From Yponomeuta sedellus (Eukaryota; Arthropoda; Insecta; Lepidoptera; Yponomeutidae): a DNA stretch of 64,000 bases. Of this stretch, positions 56,426-64,000 are shown piece after piece; position 1 is the stretch's first letter, and each line of letters begins with the position of its first letter. Made by a program: the position numbers and the translations under genes. The stretch covers positions 9,095,975 to 9,159,974 of the forward strand of contig OW203731.1 in assembly GCA_934045075.1 (NCBI GenBank). The letters are read 5' to 3'. The notes under the pieces were generated by a model. It made no database searches. It had not been told where the DNA came from and saw only the letters and a list, made by a program, of their open reading frames with translations.

Positions 56426-56571
56426 GAGTCGCCCATTAGCTCAGTTGGAAAGAGCGCTGACACGGATATCCAGAGATCGCGGGTTCGAATCCCGGCATGG
56501 GTGGAATATTTAGCCTCTAAATAGGTTTTTTTAAATTGTCCTTAGCACGGGTTAGTGCATTAACAATAATA
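56426..56571 (+). mobile_element. tRNA-like SINE (family B), simple copy
   Basis: It starts at the tRNA-like region (GAGTCGCCCATTAGCTCAG) and keeps the full 3' tail, ending at about GTGCATTAACAATA. It is flanked by TAATCTGAC at 56417-56425 and 56572-56580. It has no inverted arm. Confidence 0.85.
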
Positions 56572-56639
56572 TAATCTGACCAATCAGAAAATTCCTAAAA
56601 CTAAAAAAACGTAAAACCTATTATACCTAAGTGATTTCA

Positions 56640-56830
56640 AAATCTATTCTAACAAACAATGCATCTACATAATAAGATGATTTATACAGCGTCCAGTGGC
56701 ATCTTCACTCACACTAGATGGGACCACTCGGACGCTGTAGTGCACAGACACAGGCTTGCCTGCACCTGTACCATCCTGACAGCTTAGTCGGCCTAGCCCA
56801 CAGGAAGACTAGTCAATACTAAAGACAGAC
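56640..56830 (+). repeat. Dispersed repeat shared with 40660-40870
   Basis: The second copy of the unclassified repeat described at 40660. It starts AATGCATCTACATAATAAG. Confidence 0.6.
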
Positions 56831-56954
56831 ATTTTATGAAATTGTAGGTTTAGGCTATACGTTATTTCAATATCCCGAGATTTAAGTTGTTGCTGTTAGC
56901 TGTGGCACCTACCTCGAGATCGATAATTTTGTCCCGGCCGAGAGCGAGAATCGT

Positions 56955-57190
56955 AGTCGTCGTCGTCGTCAGGCTATACTAGTCCACTGCTGGACATAGC
57001 CCTCCCCTAAAGAGCACCACGTTGTGCTATCGGGGGTAATGCCCATAATCCCCACGCTGGGCATGCGGGTTGGGGATCGCAGTTCGGTGTAATTGTACTG
57101 CAGGGGGCGCTGCTGCCCACCCCCAGGTTTGTGTTCCTTACTCGCCTTTTACGACACCCGCGGGAAGAATTGGGTTGGTGTTATTCTCTG
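56955..57190 (+). repeat. Dispersed repeat (TCCACTGCTGGACATAG family), longest copy
   Basis: CGTCGTCGTCGTC is followed by ACTAGTCCACTGCTGGACAT, AGCCCTCCCCTAA, CCCACGCTGGGCATGCGGG and CCTTTTACGACACCCGCGGG. The short open frame within it follows LINE-like sequence and is not a host gene. Confidence 0.7.
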
Positions 57191-60100
57191 GGAGCGAGAA
57201 TCAATATTAGATAATAATATTTTTGCACAAAATAGGTATCTACTCATAGATCTTAAAAAAGCGGTGTCAGTGTAGCGGTAGGTAGTACTGACTTTTTTTT
57301 GTAAATTTGTGAAGTTACTGCAAGCTGATGGTGAAATTAAATTATTTAATAAATATTATTCTTACTTACTTCACAAACTAAATATTTGCCGCCAAGAATA
57401 TCTTTGGCGCCTAGTTAAGGATAGCAGCATAATTTAAAGACCTTTATAAATAATAATTGCACATTTTAACAAGAGTAAGTGTCATCGTAGTCGATTTAAA
57501 AGTCTTCATAAGTTAAATTTATCGTGTCTGAATTCGGGTCAAACGATTAAAGTTTAATATCGTTCGGTTAAGTTGTACGTAGCTACCATTTATACGATGA
57601 TGCTATAAACCATTAATTTATAAATAGTAAGCTATCATCAGAAACTACTATTATAAACTGAATTTTTACATATTTTCAGACAAAAATGGTGTTTTAGCAT
57701 TCCTCCCAGCGATTTGGAATGCGTTAAGGAGCCTGCAGGCTGTTAGGGCAAAGTACGTGTTAAGTTAGAGGTTGAATGAAGCGCACGGCATAGTGATGGG
57801 CAGTCGAGATTCGTTCAATATAAAGATCTATCGATACACTAATCAGCAATATAGAATAAGCTGTTCATCACGGAAACCGTTCTGAAACGGTGAGCGGGAG
57901 TCTCACCGTTTCAATTTTTCAAATCAATTTTCTCCCTGGCATACGTGAGTTTCTAAGATTTTTGCCTCCAGCGAGTCCGTATAGCATAAAATACATTATT
58001 ATAAATTAAAAAGTCCGATTCTGAGCAATTATGAAACATGCGGATATCTCACTCTAGGATTAAATGATATAAATTTGTTTCCTTAACATATAATTTAATG
58101 ATTTAAAATAAATCCGCCTGGCAAACGAAAACTGAAAAAAGAGTTCTGAGTCTGTATCTGTTGAAAATGCGAACCACCCTTAGCGACCACTGGCTTGATT
58201 TTTTTCAAGTTAACGAAAGCACCCCCCTGGGTACTTTGGCTTACCTCAAAAAGGATCTGGCCACTCTCGGTGCAGTCGACGTTTTCCGACCGAGTGTGCA
58301 TCCCTACTCAGAGCCTAGCTTCCGCGCTTGCGCCCGCCGCTGGAATGCCACAGGTAAAGCGATTCCGGGAAGGCCGCGGCCCGTTACCGCACACCGAATA
58401 CCGAATATCTCCGGTCAAAGGCGCCGCCAAGTGCAGTGGGCACTTGCGACAACACCGCGCCCCGCACCCCGCGCCCCGCTGCATTCCGGACGGCCAACGA
58501 TAGATAGAAACCAGTCGACACAAAGATAGAATAAACAGAAGATTTGACCAGCTCAGTCTTAGCTTATTCTCATCAAGACAATCTTAAACCTACCCGTCCT
58601 CTTGAGGTATCATAAAGAGCTTATATAAGTCCCACTGCAGGGCCTTCCCTCAGAGAGAGTATGGGTTTAATCGCCATTGCATGGTCTCCGCAGATTGGCA
58701 ATTAGTGCTAAGTTACGTGAACTCTTCAACCCTCTGGTTGCCTTACGATGCTTTCACAGTGGACGATTCGGGCAAGTGGTATTGCTACTACAAATACACA
58801 AATGTACGTAACTTAGCAGTTATAGGTATACATGCCGGGATACCGACGAAATCTCTTCATCTATAACAGCGTAACCCTAAAGCTAGGTCGAAAGTTTTCT
58901 CGAGATGGATGAACTCGAGATGGATGAACTACGCCTAAAACTAGGAGAGGTGGCTGCTCTATGCCATTGAATTCTTTGACTTGTTTACCCACTCCATTCT
59001 CAGATCACAGATTAAAAAGACTCATCTCAGATCAAACAAGTCCTTCACAACTTCACTAAAGTACTCTTCACAACTTCACTAAAGTACCCTTACTCTGTGA
59101 ACTGTCAATCGGGCTATGGTATGGTTTTCTCTTATACCGGCTGGAATAAACTTCTTTTCAATTAAGTCTTTGTACATGTACATACGCCAAAATGTATTTT
59201 TTTGTGCAAGTGGCGGAGCATAGGCCAAGCCTTGTTTGGCCAAACGCTCGTTTAAGACACCGATTGCGCATCGATATGTCATCGATAGATACATTGCACA
59301 TTAAAATTTCATATTTATCTTCTAAAAGAAAGCTTAAACATATCTATAAAACTTCTGTAAGCAGGTAGTAATGTTCGGTATAAAATGTTTGTGAAAAAAT
59401 ATCAAACATTGCGGCTATGAGCCTAAATATCTTATAAGTCATTGAATTTCCAGATATGATTTATTTAACGGGGATCGGGGAGCATTAGTAAATAAAAAAC
59501 CGATACAGATTGGTATCGTATAGGACGTTTCAATAAGTATTTTGACATTTGTTCCACGTAGTTAGTGTGACAAAGAGAGGTGATAAAGAAAATGTGAACG
59601 GAAGTCGACATAAAAATTCAATCAAAGAAAAGACCCATGGAACCTTCTATAGCATCCAGCCGCTGAAAGCTGCGCGTCAGCTTCTTCACTTGCCTCACAT
59701 CTCGTTTGCTCTTGTTAGCCCTTCTTTTTTGGCTGCACATTTTTCGGCGTGATCTAACACGATAAGCCGCCGATCCGCTTTTGCGAGCCCACTGCCTTGG
59801 GGCCTAAGATTTTGACTTTCGGACTATCTGTCAAGGTCTAACAACATAGGTGCCAATATTTTCAGGGTTCGAATTTGTATGTCATAAGGACCTAATTTTT
59901 AAAATATCACGAAAACCAATATATTTTGTTATCTCTATTGTTTTGTTATGCTAGCGCTACTTATGTTTTCTTTCTTCGGCTATATACGTCCCATGACTGT
60001 ACTGCAGAGGATTTCTTCTTTTCTTGTGATAATTGAAATAAATGAAAAACCGTTCAGGGCTAGACCTTATAGTATTTTATATTTAATGCAATTAAAAAAA

Positions 60101-60877
60101 TGCATTAGCATAACATAAAAAAAATATATGATAATAAAAAAAATCGGTTTACGTGATTTAAGTAAAATATTTGACCTTCGAAAACCTCTTTCTGTTAGAC
60201 CTCATTGTTACCTATTTTCGATAGACCTCATGTATCATTAACACAAGTATCATTAAAACGTTATCCGCTAGGTCTTGAACGAGATTGACAGGGGGCTAAA
60301 AAATTTAAAGAATATTTGACATTACCCAGCAACGGACTCTATTCGGACCAACTGACTCAACGGGCTCGATAAATCGAACAGGGCTCTCGGTATGTACGAG
60401 TATGTTTACACACTGAGAGAAATCACTGCGGAAGCACTCGAGCGCAATGTTTTTTGTACAACATTTTAGGGCGATGTAAACTTAACGTTTCAGTGAAATC
60501 GGATGCAGTGTAAATGTGAGAATCGATTTATTTTGCTATTTTTTATTTTTAGAATAAAAAAAACATTAAACCGACCAGGTTTATCTGTGGATTGGGTTTT
60601 TTAGTAGTCACTAGCTTAATAATCTGTTGGAAATAGTACTACTCTAGTGCTATGCTCGGCAAATAGCTTGAACAAAGAGTTTGCGCAGTCAGGATGAGTT
60701 TGCGATGTACGCGCAAGAACGCGATAGATTAGTCGGTGCAGATTGTCTTCTGTTTTAAATTTTCATCGAGTAGACAGATAAAGCCGGAGTCTATCCAGCC
60801 TAACTAGCAGTTTCAGGTTTTCACAATTCAGTTACATTTTCAGTGATGCGAGAGTATAATGAAATTAATAAACTTAC
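57191..60877. other. No firm gene; minor duplications
   Basis: A GC-richer block at 58160-58520 is open on both strands and ambiguous (see rejected items). Small tandem duplications occur at about 58905-58935 (CTCGAGATGGATGAA twice) and 59042-59087 (a 23-bp unit twice). A CCCACTGCAGGGC repeat fragment is at 58625-58705. The remainder is AT-rich. Confidence 0.4.
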
Positions 60878-60946
60878 GTTCGCCAACACGTTCTCCCACT
60901 ATCACTATAAAACTTAACATGGTGGCAAGAAATTTTAATATGTCGC
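60878..60946 (-). CDS. Possible 69-bp exon, unidentified
   Basis: On the minus strand a strong acceptor (TTCCTCCGTCTTCAG) and donor (GGCGAAC, GTAAGT) enclose 69 bp. One frame is open throughout (DILKFLATMLSFIVIVGERV, then GE) and contains an ATG in excellent context (GCCACCATG). It lies downstream of the stop codon of the 61455-61783 gene, so it would belong to another gene or transcript. The hydrophobic run LSFIVIV could be part of a membrane or signal segment. A chance open frame of 22 codons is quite possible. Confidence 0.3.
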
Positions 60947-61454
60947 CTGAAGACGGAGGAACGGTGTCGTTAAAATCCAGTGTGTACAATGTGTTGAAAA
61001 GTGTTTTTTTTTTCTCAAATTACAAATTTAACAAAAACGTATAATTTTTAGGTTCTTAGGTAGGTTCTTTGTGGACTTAATAATACATATTTTGTTAACA
61101 CTTGAAAATAGCTACCGTTTTGGTTTGTTAAATAGAACATAAATGGTCAAATGCGTAACTTTAAATACCTACATTTATTTATTGATACTTTTATTGCACT
61201 TAATTTTAAACGATCATCGATCATACGAACAGGGATTCCTATTGATACAGATAATTTACGACTACCACAAATAAAAGTTAAGCAATGTTGATCATCAATG
61301 CTGAAATAAAATAACAAATTGAGCATTGAAATAAAACAATCGGTTGTTTTATTAAATTTCAATGTATTCGCACTTTAAGAAAAAACAAACAAATATAGAA
61401 AAAAAGTTAAAAAAATAAAGTGCCAAATAAAGTGTGCCACTTTGTGAAAAATAA

Positions 61455-61783
61455 TTAGTTGTTTTCGAGTAACATCTCAAGTTCAGTGACTCTATCGCGG
61501 TAAAACTCGATCTCAGCCCTCTGTCGCATTCTCGCTGCAGACAGATGTATCACCTTCTATAAATATTAACTGAAGAAACGTATGGAAGACGAGGCGAAAG
61601 GTCATAGTGTGATTTTATCCGACTAGTGATGAGAAGACTTACTTCTATTACGATGACCCCGCCGGTGAGTCTTCTATCATTAGAAGTTTCAGTGAGACAA
61701 TTCTCCAGGTAGCAGACATCGGGCAACCGAACGAAGTGGCAATTCTTGTTGCAGATCAAGATCCACTTCGGGACGGAGTCCAG
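61455..61783 (-). CDS. Unidentified protein, last two coding exons
   Basis: Two minus-strand exons join in frame: 61783-61643 (141 bp) and 61556-61455 (102 bp with TAA), separated by an 86-bp GT-AG intron. Donor GAA, GTAAGT and acceptor TTAATATTTATAG are good. The combined frame gives 80 residues. It begins LDSVPKWILICNKNCHFVRL and has four Cys and one His in the first 30 residues (CNKNCH, then C and C), which could bind metal. It ends in a charged coiled coil (AEIEFYRDRVTELEMLLENN). A poly(A) signal, AATAAA, lies at 61353-61348. The upstream exon is not certain. The proposed acceptor is CTTCCACTGCTGAG, and the nearby short exon starting at the ATG at 61857 does not join in the right phase. 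I do not recognise the family. Confidence 0.65.
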
Positions 61784-61905
61784 CTCAGCAGTGGAAGCAG
61801 TAATTAATTATCATTTGGATATATAATTTTATTACGGCATAAGATAGCCGGCTTCATCACAAATATCACAACCGCCGAACAATTATCCTTATCAATGCCA
61901 TCAAA

Positions 61906-61942
61906 GCTGACGGGGCGCTCTTTTATAGAGCGCCCCGTCAGC
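61906..61942. promoter_or_regulatory. 16-bp perfect hairpin carrying a minus-strand TATA box
   Basis: The arm GCTGACGGGGCGCTCT (61906-61921) and its exact reverse complement (61927-61942) enclose a 5-base loop. Read on the minus strand, the centre is CTATAAAAG, a perfect TATA box. A second minus-strand TATA motif, TATAAAA, is at 61997-61991, so transcripts starting from that one would carry the hairpin in the leader. Confidence 0.6.
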
Positions 61943-62342
61943 GCGCCAACGCGCGGAGTAAAAGTTTTAGTGATGTGTTAAAACTTCCCCTTTTATAAGG
62001 ATCTCGTGTCATCTATTATGAGAAAGACTGTCATAAAAACGGTCGCATATCCGTAGCACGTGAGCCGCGGCCGCCCCTCCGGAAATATAGGCGAGTATTT
62101 CGAGGCGCGCGCCCCCTGCGAGGCATCTCAATCATCCACTAATAAGCAGACGCAAGGAGAGTAATCTAGACAAAAATGTAAAAATAAGACGGCCAATAAT
62201 AGATCGAAAGGTGAGTGTAGCGAGGCCGGCCCCCCGGTATATAAATAGGCGCGCCCTCCGCCCGCCCCGCGGGTTCAGCCCGCTGCGTCGCTTCAGGGTG
62301 GCTCTTCATAGAGACTTGAAAACAGGAGTTGTTACAATTACA
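61943..62342. promoter_or_regulatory. GC-rich divergent promoter region
   Basis: It separates the minus-strand gene (61783 and below) from the plus-strand start at 62343. It contains an E-box CACGTG at about 62059, a minus-strand TATA (61997-61991), a possible plus-strand donor (AAAG, GTGAGT at about 62209), and the plus-strand TATA box TATATAAATAG (62238-62248). About 30 bp past the last is an initiator-like GGTTCAGC near 62272. The CpG density is well above the surroundings. Confidence 0.55.
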
Positions 62343-62426
62343 ATGTCTTTCTTCTCCCTAGAGAGAAACAAAAACATCAGACAATCTATCGAGTCTGTAG
62401 TAGACGAAGAAATGGCCGCTAAAACT
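62343..62426 (+). CDS. First coding exon of an unidentified gene
   Basis: An ATG about 100 bp downstream of a TATA box (62238) starts 28 codons beginning MSFFSLERNKNIRQSIESVV and ending DEEMAAKT, then a GTAAGG donor. The donor lacks the usual G before it, so it is only moderate. If unspliced, the frame stops after six more codons (34 residues), which argues for splicing. The phase (0) fits the candidate exon at 63810. The peptide is charged and helical-looking, with no signal sequence. I do not recognise it. The tight promoter-start spacing makes this one of the better gene candidates. Confidence 0.5.
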
Positions 62427-63809
62427 GTAAGGATTGAGACAATTTAAGATATACAAGTTTACTTACCTAAAAAAATGCGGAATTCCTATAACTCCCAATT
62501 AGAGTTTGTGATTTACAACCACTTTGGGTCTATGAGTTTTTGTCAGGGTTATACTTTTCGAAATATCAGGGTCTGCATAACTTATATCACTTAGTACTTA
62601 CGCTTTACGCGCCTTTACAATACCGCGGCTTTCAGCATCAAATCAAATCAATAGACCTATAAAAATGTCAATTCCATCTAACACATCGTTTTGAAACATA
62701 TTTTAGCTATAATGTACCTACCTAAATCACAGACTCCAATTGATGTGTTTTACGTATTAAGAAATTTTGAGGCGACCCAGTATAATATCAGAGAATTTTG
62801 GCATAAAATTTGATGCTCCAAGCATTTCAAGATTCAGTATTTTTATGTAGTCTGTACTGCTGGCATAGGTCTTTTCTCAGAAAGAGTGAGAGCTTAATGA
62901 CTGCTTGGTGCGGATTGGCTATTTTAAGCTTTCAGGTAGACTGAATAATCAAGACACGAACGGTCTTACTAATAAATAAGTTATATACTTTGAATAAGTA
63001 TTTGACGTATACCAATTTAAAGTGGTTTAATCGCATTCAGCGTACAAATAACCAGTTTGTCAGACCTCGCATAACGGCTGTATACACAGCTCATAACCTT
63101 TATTAGTAAGGCCGTTAGGTTTGTCCAGGATTCTCTACACCCGATGAAAAAACGGAGCCCTTATAGGACTCTCGTGAAGTTTCGTGTATATTCGTGTCAA
63201 GCCTACTCGAACTTGGTTTAATTTTATTTTGGGATTGTACTCAGAGGGTGTCTAGTCAACAGAACCCTAATTAACTAAGCTTAAGGGACTTCCTTGAGCT
63301 AGCTAGCCCCACCTATGGGGAAAAGTAGCCTAGACTACGACTAGAGGTTCTAAAAATGCCAAGACCATTATTGGTATTTTAAGATGTTCACTTTTTAAAA
63401 TTTGTATTATAGCTGTTAGACCTGGTCGACCCTTAATGCCGTCTATCTGTTGGTTTGTCAGTCTGTCCTATCTTTTCAACTGAATCCACGATGTTTTTTT
63501 TTTTTGTAGCTGGTTAGTTTATTTTGCTTTGTGTTGTGATACGGAACTCTCGGTGGGTAGTACAACTCGTACTTAGCCGCTTTTGTATAGTATCTCGTTA
63601 TGCAGTAGATGTGTGGACGAACCAAAAAGTGACTACTACCGTAAAAAGTTAAAAGGTATATAAAAGTAGGCCCACGAAGATGGCGATGTAACAAAACCTC
63701 AATTCCACAATGACTACTTCCTATAAAGTGGAGAAACCTATAGGCACGTGATGTAACAATTTTGGGTGTTTTTATACACCTGCCAGGTATAACTATCTGC
63801 TTTCTTCAG
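62427..63809. other. Probable intron, repeat fragments
   Basis: No exon is evident between the two plus-strand candidates. It holds a diverged CCCACTGCTGGG-type repeat (62850-62940) and a CGGAGCCCTTATAGGA transposon-end relic (about 63150). Confidence 0.4.
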
Positions 63810-64000
63810 ATTGTAGAGCGCAGTCATTCGAGACAAAATCGTTTTTACAAGTCCACGCAATGTAGAACCTATTGCACTGTAAATCCGGCTCTATTGCACA
63901 AAGTTAAGGTTTCAAATTGGAAAATGGATACATTGCGTTCTTTGTCGCACGCTTGGCTGACCGAAATCGATATGGACGCGGGCGCAAGCAAGGTATCGCT
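63810..64000 (+). CDS. Exon running to or near the window edge, unidentified
   Basis: A very good acceptor (CTATCTGCTTTCTTCAG) opens a frame that stays open for all remaining 63 codons. It begins IVERSHSRQNRFYKSTQCRT and later contains an ATG in good context (GGAAAATGG at 63924) followed by MDTLRSLSHAWLTEIDMDAG. A possible donor (AGCAAG, GTATCG) sits at 63993, so the exon may end there. It may be a coding exon joined in phase to 62343-62426, or a leader whose true start is the ATG at 63924. No domain is recognisable from this part. Confidence 0.5.
   Translation, partial: MVERSHSRQNRFYKSTQCRTYCTVNPALLHKVKVSNWKMDTLRSLSHAWLTEIDMDAGASKVS

Noticed and set aside
58161..58529. GC-richer block with a plus-strand frame (MRTTLSDHWLDFFQVNES) ending near a GTAAAG donor, and a minus-strand frame (MHTRSENVDCTESGQILFE) ending at a GTAAGC donor
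   Set aside because: Both strands look equally exon-like and neither has a domain or partner exon, so no call is justified.
1..64000. CRISPR arrays, bacterial operons, integrated phage
   Set aside because: No regularly spaced identical repeats with unique spacers, no Shine-Dalgarno-led gene runs and no phage genes. The sequence is clearly eukaryotic.

Overview
The window looks like nuclear DNA from a moth or butterfly (Lepidoptera). The evidence is the AT-rich sequence studded with retroposon fragments, the short GTAGGTACCTAC-type motifs, the LINE tails ending in runs of TTATC, the common repeat beginning TCCACTGCTGGACATAG, and compact insect-style splice sites and introns. There is no bacterial-style operon anywhere. 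A 200-base run of N (26024-26223) is an assembly gap.

Most of the 64 kb is non-coding and repeat-rich. I found no complete large gene and no recognisable protein family apart from one dead LINE reverse transcriptase (21.9-22.7 kb, minus strand). Most open frames above 60 codons are chance frames through CpG-rich DNA or repeats. Coding evidence comes from short GC-richer exons bounded by good splice sites. These are a minus-strand internal exon at 5836-5948, perhaps of a gene whose CpG-rich leader lies at 11.5-12.0 kb, and a weaker plus-strand exon at 20456-20534. The right end is the most gene-like part. A minus-strand gene ends there with two exons (61783-61643, then 61556-61455). A plus-strand gene appears to start at 62343 and continue through an exon at 63810 and past the window edge. 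The two are divergent around a GC-rich promoter zone (61.9-62.3 kb) with TATA boxes on both strands and a 16-bp perfect hairpin.

Two SINE families dominate the repeats. Family A (about 360 bp) has a 5' part resembling 5S rRNA, including its internal promoter block, so I read it as a 5S-derived SINE. There are about fifteen copies, many of them 5'-truncated. Family B has a well-kept tRNA-like cloverleaf and a fixed 3' tail. Several copies (16.3, 36.7, 39.4 and 41.3 kb) are inverted dimers or foldbacks lying inside target-site duplications, so they seem to have inserted already folded. Two family A copies also carry exact local inverted insertions, as expected from template switching. Other elements include a 548-bp element with GC-rich terminal inverted repeats (37.3 kb), a 216-bp MITE family in three copies, a 500-bp element with 13-bp inverted termini (18.8 kb), and a tandem repeat of about 250 bp (24.8-25.8 kb).

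Nothing links the candidate genes into a pathway. The best leads for something undescribed are the foldback SINE insertions, the 5S-like SINE and the divergent hairpin promoter with its unidentified gene pair.
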